From: Chionoecetes opilio
Lineage: Eukaryota > Arthropoda > Malacostraca > Decapoda > Majidae
DNA: 64,000 nt
NCBI GenBank assembly: GCA_016584305.1
Contig: JACEEZ010018838.1
Location: forward strand, 60,984 to 124,983
Reading direction: 5' to 3'
The notes under the pieces were generated by a model, which worked only from the letters and a program-made list of their open reading frames with translations, searched no databases and had not been told where the DNA came from. The translations under genes were made by a program, and so were the position numbers. This document shows positions 11,950 through 23,469 of this stretch, one piece after another. Within the stretch, counting starts at the first letter, position 1, and each line of letters starts with the position of its first letter.

Positions 11950-12110
11950 AAATGTCAAAACATTTTTGGATCAAACAACTCTCGTCACTGGCATCTAGCC
12001 TAAAACATCTCTTACATTTTTTTCTTCATATTTCCTTCCTATGCTTCACTCAGATGGCTTCACTTATCTCATCTTTTTCTAAAGCTGAACTTTTTCCTCA
12101 AACCTTGCCC
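11950..12110 (+). pseudogene. Short Jockey-like LINE fragment
   Basis: In mixed frames the translation contains HWHLA-NIS and, further on, SSFSKAELFPQT. These resemble the region upstream of the RT core (WHLAxNISNxF then SKAELFxQT) in the same LINE family seen at 54.8-57.4 kb. Only about 150 bases survive, with at least two frame changes. Confidence 0.5.
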
Positions 12111-12370
12111 TTGTCCTTGTTGCCCAGCAACAAGCAATGTAGCGGCTCCAGGCCAATAGGCGAATTTTGGTGAGCAGACTGCCATAAGCCTGGCTTGACT
12201 CTCGCTTGCGTGCCTCGCCAGGCTGGTCGGGGCTCACCCGCTCACAGTTGATCACTTACTTGTAAACAAAACAACCACAATAATGCAAGTGTACCGTCGA
12301 ATGAAAGCCATCAATAAATTACGACAACTGACGATATTGTGAATCGATCACAATATCCTTCAATATCCTT

Positions 12371-12532
12371 CACAATATCCACAAGATCCTTCGCATTAAT
12401 ATTATGTTTTGTTATAAGGGACAAGAACTGCGCGGTCGCTACCGCTGTTACTCCTTACGTTTTCTATATTACTGTTTTCTCAGTATACTGTACAATATTA
12501 ATCCACTTCCGCGTAACCTTAAAAAAAATAAA

Positions 12533-12599
<67 letters not shown>

Positions 12600-12750
12600 A
12601 TATATATATAAAGTGGCCGTCCAATACTGCATACAGACATACCCTCCCCTTCCAGAGGCCCCCCTCCTTATAGGAAGTTAGGTTAAGGTTCGGTTACGTA
12701 TAATCTCGTCGGGGGCTCGCAGGGGCAGACACCCCCGTTAGGAGTTATGT
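12371..12750 (+). repeat. Duplicated block, left copy
   Basis: This block, including a TA run (12,538-12,610), is near-identical to 12,752-13,118, right across a single N at 12,751. It contains AGATCCTTCGCATTAATATT, a GCGCGGTCGCTACCGCTG stretch and the GTCGGGGGCTCGCAGGGG segment. The differences are mostly one-base indels and the TA length. Confidence 0.85.
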
Positions 12751-12751
12751 N
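12751..12751. other. Assembly gap (single N)
   Basis: The only ambiguous base I saw in the window. It lies exactly between two near-identical blocks, as expected when overlapping contig ends are joined without merging. Confidence 0.9.
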
Positions 12752-12899
12752 AGATCCTTCGCATTAATATTATGTTTTGTTTATAAGGGACAAAACTGCG
12801 CGGTCGCTACCGCTGTTACTCCTTACGTTTTCTATATTACTGTTTTCTCAGTTACTGTACAATATTAATCCACTTCCGCGTAACCTTAAAAAAAATAAA

Positions 12900-12982
<83 letters not shown>

Positions 12983-13118
12983 GGCCGTCCAATACTGCAT
13001 ACAGACATACCCTCCCCTTCCAGAGGCCCCCCCTCCTTATAGGAAGTTAGGTTAAGGTTCGGTTACGTAATAATCTCGTCGGGGGCTCGCAGGGGGCAGA
13101 CACCCCCGTTAGGAGGTT
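12752..13118 (+). repeat. Duplicated block, right copy
   Basis: Near-identical to 12,371-12,750, with a longer TA run at 12,904-12,978. Possibly the same genomic sequence represented twice. Confidence 0.85.
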
Positions 13119-13890
13119 ATGTTATGTTCAGTTAGGGTAATAATTATCCCGACAGGTGATTACCTGCCTGCCTCTACAAAGTCTGAGGTGCCTGAAAAAT
13201 GCCAAGTCCAAAGGCAAGCGATTTTTTTTTAGTAGGAGGTTAATAAACCAGGTTAGGGTAAGGTAGGTTTAGTTAAGATTTTTCACTACCCTTTTTATCC
13301 CCTCTATAAGCGCTTGCCTTAGGACTTTTTCAAGTCCTATTTTTTTTATTTTTTTTCAAGCTAGATTTGGTTAGGTTAGGTTATCGGTGGGTTAAGCCTC
13401 CTGCTAGGGTAGGTTAATTTTGGTTAGGTTAGGTTTATTTTGGTTAGGCAATTTTCTCTAGATATAAGGAAATTACCCTAGATCTAGGGAATCTTGCCCC
13501 CCCCCACACTACACAACTCTTTAAATACGTGTTTCCGACGCATAATTTGTTCCCCACCCGAGAACCCCGCATTCCCACAGGTCCCCAAACTTGTTTGGGA
13601 GTAGTGGGAGAGTAGCAAACACTAAAGATTTTCCGTCATTTCGCCAAAGGTTACTGGTGGTTCATTCCATTTCTGCCAGAGGAAGATATAGTTACATGAC
13701 TCCGTGACATGGATCGTGTGGGTGAATTGACTTTAGAGTGGGCGAATTGACTCTTACATGTGGGCGAAATGTCTTGTGGGCGAATTGACGTGTGGGCGAA
13801 ATAACCGGTAACCTCGGCACAGTGTTTGTGTCCGTGGCGGCGATAATTGTGTCGTCATTTTACGTCCTGTTTTGATGTTCCATAGTTCAT
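13119..13890. other. Non-coding stretch with TTAGG-type motifs
   Basis: Repeated GGTTAGGTTA strings (13,230-13,450) as found dispersed in arthropod DNA, then several short GGGCGAATTGAC or GGGCGAAAT repeats at 13,720-13,805. No gene recognised. Confidence 0.5.
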
Positions 13891-13895
13891 GGTGG

Positions 13896-14112
13896 TGTGG
13901 CAACAGGTGGCAGGGAGGTATGGTGTGTGGTGGGGCCTGCAACAGGTGGCAGGGAGGTATGGTGTGTGGTGGGGCTGGCAACAGGTGGCAGGGAGGTATG
14001 GTGTGTGGGGGGGCTGGCAACAGGTTGCAGGGAGCCTGAGGGAGGTATGGTGTGTGGTGGGGCTGGCAACAGGTGGCAGGGAGGTATGGTGCGTGGTGGG
14101 GCTGGCAACAGG
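13896..14112 (+). repeat. 39-bp minisatellite
   Basis: About five head-to-tail copies of a 39-bp unit containing GGCAGGGAGGTATGGTGTGT, with a short insertion after the third copy near 14,033. Because 39 is divisible by three, several frames stay open on both strands and give repetitive translations; none is called as a gene. Confidence 0.85.
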
Positions 14113-14389
14113 TGGGTCGACCCTTCCCCCCAATTGGTTGGGTTTATCCAGGGTTTACTGTAGCTATAGTGAATAGTCTTACAATGTTAATGGCTTTTAA
14201 GTGTTTTAGGTTAATTAAGCAATGTAGGAGACATCTTAAATAGGGTTATAAAGTGAGTGATAATTATAAATTTAGGATATTGAAATATTCTAAAATATAA
14301 TAATTTGCATTCTAGTTTTCTTTTATAATTTCATAACCATTACCACATCAAACCATTCCTATCCCCCAAAAATAATTTTTTTCAGCTAT

Positions 14390-14690
14390 CATGGAATTCC
14401 TGAGGGCAATAGAACATGACAGGCTGCACATGGAAAGGGTCTATAGAGATCGGCTTGATCCTCTAGAGTCTAGATGTCAGTGACAACCACCACCTACGGT
14501 ATTACCACCTACCCTGCCATGAGATCCTGCAGCTCTGTGAGGAGATTGAACCACAGCTTTCCAGACCCACCAATAGGACTGTAGCAATTCCAATCCACAC
14601 TCAAGTCTTGCTTGCTCTGCACTTCTTTGCTAGTGAATCATTCCAGTGTGTTAGGTGACACTGTTGGTCTCAGTCAGATTACTTAAATTC
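14390..14690 (+). pseudogene. HARBI1-like (PIF/Harbinger) transposase N-terminal fragment
   Basis: Beginning at an ATG at 14,391, frames give RVYRDRLDPLE and then, after a shift, HEILQLCEEIEPQLSRPTNR and an IPIHTQVLLAL-FFA-FQC segment followed by a GDTVGLSQS-type string in another frame. This order is typical of the N-terminal region of Harbinger nucleases in animals, which precedes the DDE catalytic domain. The catalytic domain is absent and at least two frameshifts are present, so this is a remnant. Harbinger transposases normally work with a second, Myb-like protein, which I do not see nearby. Confidence 0.7.
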
Positions 14691-14699
14691 CCCACACTC

Positions 14700-15705
14700 C
14701 ATAATAGCTGACAACAAAAACAGGTTTAAAATCCAACTTAAGTAATGCATACCTGAATCAAGTACTTATGTACTATACTCAGTGGTATTTCAAAAATATA
14801 ACTTTTCTTATTTCATCCACTGTTATTCTAATAACTGCTCATCAGCTTCAACTATTTCAAATAAATTATCAGCAAGAAAATTATGTTGGATATGTCTTGT
14901 CTTTTTCTGTTTGTAATAAAAGTGAGACTACTACAGTGTTGAAATCATCATTTTGAATTTTAATATTATTAATATATTATAGTTGTAAAGTTGTTTGATC
15001 GAAATGTAAGCGTTTGAATTTTAGTTGTACGTACAAGGTTATTGGAAGGACTGAATCATAACTCAGCGACTCGGAGTACATAAAATTTAATTTAGAATAT
15101 GCTAAATTTTTGTCGTATATTGATTCTGTAAGGCCTCAAAACGATCATGACCCCCCCCTTAGCTGTACGGGCTCTCTGCACTTGCCAAAATCATGGGCTA
15201 CACAGAAAAAATTTACCTTGCACCCCACCCCACCCTCTCCTTTTCAACTTTGTGGTTACGTCACTGACAATGCCATTATGATTTCATTATATGTTAGACA
15301 TTTTCAAAGAGTGACGCCACTGCTTTGTGTCCATATATTGCAGAATGTGAAGGACACTACCCCAATGTGATCCACCACAGTGCCTTCATACACACATATT
15401 TCCCATGTCTCTTTATACTATGCATAGGTATGTGGACTTACGGCCCAGTAATATGACAAAACAGGAAGAAGAGGCTAGGTTATTTGTAGGAGAAAGAACG
15501 GACATGAGGTCAGTCGACCCAGAAATGCTTTCTCCTTGTTAGTGGAGTACATTAGTGTTTTAAGATAATAGGGAATCTGTAATCAAGAAAAAAATGGAAA
15601 AATATAAATGTCATATATAACTCCTAAAGTAAGTGTCAACATTTCCTGAAACCTATCCCCCACATGATTATATGATATTCTCTTGCAAATCAATGGGCCC
15701 CAGAC
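14700..15705. other. AT-rich non-coding stretch
   Basis: No gene recognised. The open frames at 14,768-14,956 and 15,110-15,370 have no family motif. Confidence 0.45.
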
Positions 15706-15709
15706 ATAA

Positions 15710-18596
15710 TAGTGCATGGGCCAGATTTACCCACCGTGCACCCACCCCATAACAGTCTGAGACCAACTTTATTTTGTTCTCTGAACCTTTCTGAACAAGA
15801 AAAAATGATGCCAACAGATATAGGGACTCACTACCCGATAGCAGCCTTTTTCAAAATTGCCACCAGAAAATTTTGATAAATCACAATTTTTGCAAAAATT
15901 TCACTTCTAGGACACATAGAGACACAATTTTGATGTCTAAACCCATGTTTTAAGGTACCAGCAATCCAATGGTGCCAACAAAAATCACCTATGAGCAACC
16001 GCCATGTTAAATTTCAAGATGGCCGCCATTTTCCGACCAATTTTTGCCATTTTCACATCCCTTCATTAAAAATGGCTACCTTTTAGAAGCTGTTAAACTG
16101 TAACAGGATTGGATCACAATTCTATCGTATTTCTAACGGCTTATTCTTGTACTTTCAGACTTGAACGAAACTGTAGCCAAGTGTGTGTGACGACCATGGC
16201 ATCAAAAAAAACGGAAAGGATAGTAAAGAAACAGATGACTCAAAACTCATGGTACAAATTTGTGTCATTCATAGCAAAGACTTGACATCGCAACATTTCA
16301 CAAACTCACAGAGGAGCGGCTGTCAAAGTGAAAGAACATTCGTCAACTGAGCCTGCTCAACCAGTTGATTCCCTCTATCGTATGCCCGATGTTTGTTCAC
16401 AAATTCCTGATTCAGCTGAAGAACATCATGGATACCCATCGTGACTGTCAAAAAAGGGCTTTCACCGCTAACATTCACAGACTCTCAGCGGGTTTGCAGT
16501 TGCCCCAAAAGCTAGCATCTTCGTCCACCAAGGTGCTCTTCAGATCAGAGTGAGAAGGTAATATTCCACGCTGACTGCATTTTCTGCCAAAAAGATGGCA
16601 GAAAGAAGGTCCGACACGGTGGCGGTTGGACAACTGAGGGAACATCCACGTTTGAATACGGGGGAGGTCATACCATATTACAAGTGGCAGAAGGGAAGAA
16701 AGACTTTGATCTCCTGCGAAGAATAAAAAGGGTATGATCTTTTTGCCAGTGAAGCCCAGTATCATAGGAGTTGCAGAGCTATCTACACTAGGGACCCAAC
16801 ATCATGGGGCAGCGGCGATCAGGAAACAGTTTCGGAACATGCTCTGAAAAAAGAAGCCCACAGCAAGACCTTTTTCAAGTCTAGTTTCATCATTGATGAA
16901 AATGTCATTTTCAAAAAAGCTGTGATTTAAACTAGACTACCCGAGGGAATTAATGTTGCTAGCCTGGAAGAAACACAGTTTCCAAATCAGAGCTATAGAT
17001 TGAGAAGCTAAAAGGGAAAACTCGTGAAGCGTTTATGGCGAGAGACTATCGTTTGAAGCAATCCAGACACGGGGCTGGTCGTTTCGAATCATTTCTCGTC
17101 TTTAACTCCATGATACAATTGGGTGAAGCTGCAAGCAAGCATACTTACTTGGCACAACAGATTTAAAACAAAGGATGGCCCTAACCTTGAGGCAAACCGT
17201 TTCAGCAAGCATCCAATCTGCAGAACAACTTCAGTGGCCACCGACAGCCGGTATCTAGAGAACCTAGAGGGTCATTCCTGAAGAACTGGAGAAGTTTCTC
17301 TTCTTGTTCATGACAGGGAAAGACCCCGATCGCGCCAGCACCAAGGTGACCCGAATAGTACAATCCATCGGACAAGACCTCTGCCGAGCCGCCACCAATG
17401 GGCGCTGGAAATTACCGAAGCACATACTTCTCTGTATGACGCTGCGCCACCTGTCCGGAGTGCAGAACTCATCAACATCATCAATAGATTTGGACATTCG
17501 GAAAATTACAGCTTCTCTCTTGTGCTCGAAACAGCAATCGCATCGGCACTGCAAGAAGCATCAGAGTTGCTCCCACTTCAGATAGTCAGAAACCCTCCAC
17601 CTCCAGCTCTCTTTCACTCTGACTTCGACAATTTCGACCAGAACACAGCATCGGGTCTGTGCATACATGTCACGGTATCATGCTTCAGGAAGTGGTGACC
17701 TTGATAGGGACTGCTGGCAAAAGAGATTCCAAGGCAATTCAGTCAAAGAGTCCTGGCAGAAGATTGTTTCTGAACTGGAACGAACAAAAGAAAATCAGTC
17801 AAACTAGAATGCTCCGAAAGTCTACCTGAATGCTATGTTGCACAGAAACAGAGTCCAGGATACAAAGTACAAAGGTGGACATGTGTCGATGGCGAAATGA
17901 CACACAATTTCGTAAAATCACAAGATCTTCTGTGGGCCCTGGCACGTCTACACTGTGCAAAGACGATCCAACGTCTTCCAGGATGGGCTGGGTTCGTCTC
18001 CTCCACTGGTGAGAAGCCATCAAATGCAACAACCATAGACTACTATCCAGTGATTGACTGCCCTATCACTGAATATAAGGCAGTACAGGAGTGTCTAAGA
18101 TTTTCAGAGGAAGCAACCAAGCAAGTGGGCCAGAGGTACACCATCACAAGTTTCGATCTCGGCGTATGCATGAAGGCATATCCACTAATCTGGAAGAATC
18201 CCGAGAGATACAAGGATCACATCATCTTGATTGGATCCTTCCATGTGATATGCGCCTACTTTAAGATGATCGGGAAGAAAATGGCAGGCATCTTGAAATT
18301 CAACATGGCGGTTGCTCATAGGTGATTTTTGTTGACCCCATTGGATTGCTGGTACCTTAAAACATGGGTTTAGACATCAAAATTGTGTCTCTATGTGTCC
18401 TAGAAGTGAAGTTATTGCAAAAATTGTTATTTATCAAAATTGCTGGTGGCAATTTTGAAAATGGCTGCTATCGGGTCCCTATATTTTTCTGTTGGCATCA
18501 TTTTTTCTTGTTCAGAAAGGTTCAGAGAACAAAATAAAGTTGGTCTCAGACTGTTATGGGGTGGGTGCACGGTAGGTAAATCTGGCCCATGCACTA
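15710..18596 (+). mobile_element. Element A: long-TIR DNA transposon
   Basis: The segment 15,710-16,021 is an inverted copy of 18,289-18,596 (about 310 bases, few mismatches). The outermost shared string on both sides is ATAGTGCATGGGCCAGA, with TA at each edge, so a TA target duplication is possible but not proven. Between the repeats lies a broken reading frame for a large protein family whose C-terminal half is found in element B at 37.7-40.3 kb. The coding part runs straight into the right terminal repeat, so this copy is an internally deleted, non-autonomous derivative. Element B also begins ATAGT, which suggests related ends. Confidence 0.85.
16165..18325 (+). pseudogene. N-terminal part of long-TIR transposon protein
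   Basis: Translated pieces in several frames run in one order. First comes a Cys-rich region with CIFCQK (near 16,575), then LFASEAQYHRSCRAIYTR (about 16,740-16,795), which together suggest a zinc-binding fold. Next come a segment containing ILLCMTLRHL (17,420-17,460) and INRFGHSENYSFSLVLE (about 17,480-17,530). Last is the best-kept frame at 17,897-18,325 with TIDYYPVIDCPITEYKAV and SFDLGVCMKAYPLIWK. I recognise the order from large uncharacterised proteins present in many copies in crustacean and other invertebrate genomes. The nuclease-like C-terminal part is missing, cut by the right terminal repeat. Function is inferred only from its placement in a transposon. Confidence 0.7.
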
Positions 18597-19212
18597 TAGC
18601 TACGTCACGGTTTGTTTACATCGGTGCATTGTGGGGATAAGAGGGGGTCGCCGCGGGTGGACCTACGAAGGGAAAACTACGGCGATGGAAGAATTTCGAG
18701 TTATTTTGCGCGAAATTGATATTCCAGGTGCTATATTACTGTGCTCTGTTCTCGCTGACAACACTATAGAGAAGACCTGAGGTAATTGCTGATGTGCAGA
18801 GGCTTCTAAACCAAGAAAACAGAGTCATAACAGAGCCTCGTCAAAAGGTAAACAACTGGTATGTACGTAATGTGTCCCTACCACTTGCTTACTTCTTAAT
18901 GAGACTCTGCTGTGACTGGTTTCCTGGTTTATAAGCCTTTGCACATCAACCATCACCTCAGGTCTTCTCTATGTTGTCAGCGAGCACGGAAATATAGCAC
19001 CTGGAATATCAATTTCGCCCAAAACAACTCGAAATGTTTTCATCGTCGTAGTCTTCTCTTTGTAGGTTGTACATATTCATGGTTATGATAGTATTAAAAT
19101 ACCTTATTAATTGAGTTCCTTTTGTTGTCTTTCCTCATAAAAAGTAGTGCTACATCATGGTTTGAGTGTTACTTGACGAGCCAATGAATACTCTGAGTCC
19201 TATACCAACATC

Positions 19213-19690
19213 ACCAACCTTTGCTTTGATTTATCTTATTACTCCATCCATAAACAAGCTGCATAACCACGGTGACATTACCAATCCTTGCCTCATGGTA
19301 CCTGGTACTGTCGTCTACCGATATTTGTATCCCTACACAAATCGGGAAAACTCGCCGACGGTAATGGTTAGGTTAAATTTTGCTTTGATTTATCTTATTA
19401 CTCCATTCACAAACAAGTTGCATAACCACGGTGACATTACCCATCCTTGCCTCATGGTACCTGGTACTGTCGTCTACCGATATTTTTATCCCTACACAAA
19501 TCGGGAAAACTCGCCGACGGTAATGGCTAGGTTAGATTTTGTTTTGATTGATCTTATTACTCCATCCATAAACAAGTTGCATAACCACGGTGACATTACC
19601 CATCCTTGCCTCATGGTACCTGGTACTCTCGTCTACCGAAATGTTCGTCCCTACATAAATCGGGAAAACTCGCCGACGGTAATGGTTAAG
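19213..19690 (+). repeat. 159-bp tandem repeat, three copies
   Basis: The string TTGCTTTGAT and following bases recur at 19,222, 19,381 and, with changes, 19,540, a period of exactly 159 bases. As 159 is 53 codons, one frame stays open through all three copies (19,166-19,705) and gives a repeated 53-residue unit with NKLHNHGDIT and NRENSPTVM. The other arm of the fold-back lacks this expansion. I do not recognise the peptide and see no start context or neighbour to support translation. Confidence 0.8.
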
Positions 19691-19729
19691 TTAGGTTACC
19701 GTTAGGTTAGGTAAAGGTCAGTTAGGTTA

Positions 19730-20107
19730 TAGCCCGGTCTCACCGGGCTTAAGTTGTGTTCACGATGGGTTTCCGTTAAAAATACGCTGCGTTCAAGTTG
19801 AGATTTCGACAAAACCTTACCCTATCGCAGACTATTCTGCGTTAGGAAGCAATCACTCTGCGAACAGTCTGCGAACAGTCTGCAACCGATCGAGGGAAAA
19901 AATATAAAAATTGGGGGAAAATAAATTTTCTAGTCTGCGTCTTATCTGCTAACAGTCTGCGTCCTGTCGCCGAACACTCTGCGAACGATCTGCGAACACC
20001 TGGAAGAACCTGGACAAAATTCAAATTATATTGTTTATTCGCCGATCAAACGCAGACAGTTCTGAGACTTTCCGCAGACTAGTCTGCGAATGGCACTTTA
20101 ACGCAGA

Positions 20108-20187
<80 letters not shown>

Positions 20188-20192
20188 TATAG

Positions 20193-20278
<86 letters not shown>

Positions 20279-20946
20279 TATATATATACTTATACTTAAC
20301 GCAGGTATTATACCCCGGTCTCACCGGGCTTAAGTCGTGTTCACGATGGGTTTGCGATGTCTTTTTTGGCTGTTCGCAACTTGGACGCAACGAGGATTAA
20401 GTAGGAATAGATCGGTGTACAATCCATTCTACGATTTTATAACGCAAGCAGGATTTGCTGCATGCAGCATTTCCTCCTTGCGACAAAAACATCGGATCGA
20501 CCACGTGGATAGGACGCAGATTAATCTGAGATACACCGCCTACCGACCCCCTACCACTCGCAGAATAGTCTGCGTTAAATTGCCATTCGCAGACTAGTCT
20601 GTGGAAAGTCTCAGAACAGTCTGCGTTTGATCGGCGAATAAATAAAATAATTTGAATTTTGTCCAGGTTCTTCCAGGTGTTCGCAGATCGTTCGCAGAGT
20701 GTTCGGCGACAGGACGCAGACTGTTAGCAGATAAGACGCAGACTAGAAAATTAATTTTCCCCCAATTTTTATTTTTTTTCCCCCGATCGGTTGCAGACTG
20801 TTCGCAGACTGTTCGCAGAGTGATTGCTTCCTAACGCAGAATAGTCTGCGATAGGGTAAGGTTTTGTCGAAATCTCAACTTGAACGCAGCGTATTTTTAA
20901 CGGAAACCCATCGTGAACACGACTTAAGCCCTGTGAGACCGGGCTA
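19730..20946. mobile_element. Harbinger-like MITE with TTA target duplication
   Basis: The ends TAGCCCGG and CCGGGCTA start inverted arms (19,730-20,110 and 20,565-20,946) containing AAACCCATCGTGAACACGA-type and many CTGCG/CGCAG motifs. TTA flanks both sides (19,727-19,729 and 20,947-20,949). Deleting the element and one TTA gives exactly the sequence in the opposite fold-back arm (complement of about 21,560-21,600), which confirms both boundaries. A further left-end-like segment CCCGGTCTCACCGGGCTTAA occurs internally at 20,315 beside a TA run (20,110-20,290). Three-base TTA duplications fit PIF/Harbinger. No transposase is encoded. Confidence 0.9.
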
Positions 20947-21577
20947 TTAGGTATTCATAATCACAGGTAAAAGCTTATTAGTTATACATACATACTCCAC
21001 TCCATACACACTCTTTAACCCTTCAATACATCCCACATTCCCTCCCAGTCTACTCTGTCATATGATTTGGTATTAGTCCAGATGAACACCGAACTCAGTT
21101 TGGTGGACGAAACTATTTTTTTCTGGTGTGTTTTTATGTGTTTTGAATGAATCTGCAAACCATTTCTGTCGCAATTTTTTTTTTTTTTTTTTTTTTTTAG
21201 GTGAAAGTTAGTTTTTTTTTTTTTTTTTTTTTTTTGTTAGGTAAAGGTTAGGTTAGGTATAGGTAAAGGTTAGGTTAGGTTTAGGTTCAATTTTTTGTTT
21301 GTCATTTTTGCATAATTTCTTTTTTAAATAAATAAATAAAAAAAAATTGCGACAGAAATGGTTAGCAGATTCATTCAAAACACATAAAAACACACCAGAA
21401 AAAAATAGTTTCGTCCACCAAAGTGAGTTCGGTGTTCATCTGGACTAATACCAAATCATATGACAGAGTAGACTGGGAGGAAATGTGGGATGTATTGAAG
21501 GGTTAAAGAGTGTGTATGGAGTGGAGTATGTATGTATAACTAATAAGCTTTTACCTGTGATTATGAATACCTAACCT
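20947..21577. repeat. Inner part of fold-back arms
   Basis: 20,947-21,177 is an inverted match to about 21,340-21,573, including CATATGATTTGGTATTAG and GTCCAGATGAACACCGAACT against their complements. The centre holds two T runs and TAGGTTAGG-like repeats. This is the inner continuation of the large fold-back element. Confidence 0.85.
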
Positions 21578-22164
21578 AACTGACCTTTACCTAACCTAAC
21601 GGTAACCTAACCTAACCATTACCGTCGGCGAGTTTTCCCGATTTGTGTAGGTACGAGCATTTCTACGAGCGTTACTATCATAACCATGAATATGTACAAT
21701 CTACAAAGAGAAGACTACGACGATGAAATTTTTGACTTGTTTTGGGCGAAATTGATATTCCAGGTGCTATATTTCCGTGCTCGCTGACAACATAGAGAAG
21801 ACCTGAGGTGATGGTTGATGTGCAAAGGCTTCTAAACCAGGAAAAGAGTCACAGCAGAGTCTCATTAAGAAGTAAGCAAGTGGTAGGGACACATTACGTA
21901 CCTACCAGTTGCTTACCTTTTGACGAGGCTCTGTTGTGACTCTGTTTTCTTGGTTTAGAAGCCTCTGCACATCAGCCATTACCTCAGGTCTTCTCTATAG
22001 TGTTGTCAGCGAGAACAGAGCACAGTAATATAGTACCTGGAATATCAATTTCGCGCAAAATAACTCGAAATTCTTCCATCGCCGTAGTTTTCCCTTCGTA
22101 GGTCCACCCGCGGCAACCCCGCCTTATCCCCACAATGCACCGATGTAAACAAACCGTGACGTAG

Positions 22165-22435
22165 TTATGGGAGGGTCCATTGAAAAACGAACCCAAGTAT
22201 CCTCTCGCCTCCGAAGTGAAGTTAAGTAAGTATTCAATGTAAGTGTTTGGTTTCCCCAAAGCCATAATTTTGGTGGCAAAATTTGTGGTGGCAGCGATTA
22301 ATGAATTGTAAATAAAGTTCATTCCCCTCCCCATTTTTCTGAAATAAAACGACCGGTTAGTCAAACTACACAAACTTCCCTTGCCAGAAGACAGCAAACA
22401 ATAAAAATTCAACCAACAACATTCCCCGGCGTTAT
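22165..22435. other. Unassigned stretch with PBS-like string
   Basis: No gene recognised. GTGGTGGCAGCGATTAATGAA at about 22,287 resembles TGGTGGCAGCGGTTGGATGA next to the Gypsy 5' LTR remnant at 40.7 kb, so a fragment of a related LTR element leader is possible. Confidence 0.3.
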
Positions 22436-22437
22436 AC

Positions 22438-22776
22438 CAAGAGGTGGCCTACCTCCGGCCATTATACAGTGTGATGGACCGGCTCTCAGTGGCCCAGGAG
22501 CTGGTAACGTACACGTATGAGGAGATATGTAAGTAAAGGGTCTTCAGTGCTTGAGGTGCTTAATGTGTTGGAGGCGATGTGAAAGCTGCCTGACGAAGTC
22601 ATGGCACATAGGGCACAGAGGAGATGGAAGATGCTGCAGAAAACTCTGAAAATTCAAACTTCAGTTCTGATTATGGAAAGTTGGAAAGTTGTTGAAAAAT
22701 TTGAATTTGGCCTGAAACAGGTCGAATTATCCTAAGTTCGTATCATACGGGTTCGAATTAGAGAGGGTTTACTGTA
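22438..22776 (+). mobile_element. pogo/Tigger-like 3' end fragment
   Basis: The right edge reads GAGAGGGTTTACTG then TA; reversed it is CAGTAAACCCTCTCTAATTC, the form of pogo/Tigger terminal repeats, with TA as the expected target duplication. Upstream, a short frame contains VAQELVTYTYEEIC, which resembles transposon-encoded protein, but stops follow quickly. The left end is absent, so this is a truncated copy. Confidence 0.5.
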
Positions 22777-22779
22777 TTA

Positions 22780-23339
<560 letters not shown>

Positions 23340-23426
23340 CAATACTTACTCCAGGAGGGTAGCGGGATCGTATACTATAGATTAAAACCAGCGCTGGTAT
23401 AAACATCGTCGATCTTTATATTGGTA

Positions 23427-23460
23427 CGTTTCGGCTATCTTACATTAGCCATCATCAGCC
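23427..23460 (-). ncRNA. Hammerhead ribozyme-like core, copy 1
   Basis: On the minus strand the sequence reads CTGATGA (complement of 23,452-23,458), one T, then GGCTA, an 8-base loop and TAGCC, then GAAAC. This is the order of hammerhead cores: CUGAUGA, stem II, GAAA. Such ribozymes are known in Penelope-like elements, where the same strings occur near the ends. The additional U between CUGAUGA and the stem departs from the usual form, and I did not assign stems I and III or the cleavage site, so activity is uncertain. Confidence 0.55.
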
Positions 23461-23469
23461 TAAAAAACA

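Larger units (their letters stand above)
18600..22164. mobile_element. Fold-back element, about 825-bp arms
   Basis: The ends CTACGTCACGGTTTGTTTAC (18,600) and its complement (ending 22,164) start two inverted arms. The right arm is continuous from 21,340 to 22,164. The left arm is split: 18,600-19,110, then a 159-bp tandem repeat, then 19,640-19,729, then an inserted MITE, then 20,947-21,177. Removing the MITE and the tandem repeat leaves two arms of similar length around a centre of poly(T) and TTAGG-like DNA (21,178-21,339). No protein is encoded. Transcripts would fold into long hairpins. Confidence 0.8.

Noticed and set aside
14125..14165. Second pogo-like end (GGGTTTACTGTA)
   Set aside because: Only about a dozen bases match the end at 22.77 kb; too little for a call.
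13889..14176. Gly/Val/Trp-rich frames on plus and Pro/His/Thr-rich frames on minus
   Set aside because: They result from a 39-bp minisatellite whose length is a multiple of three.
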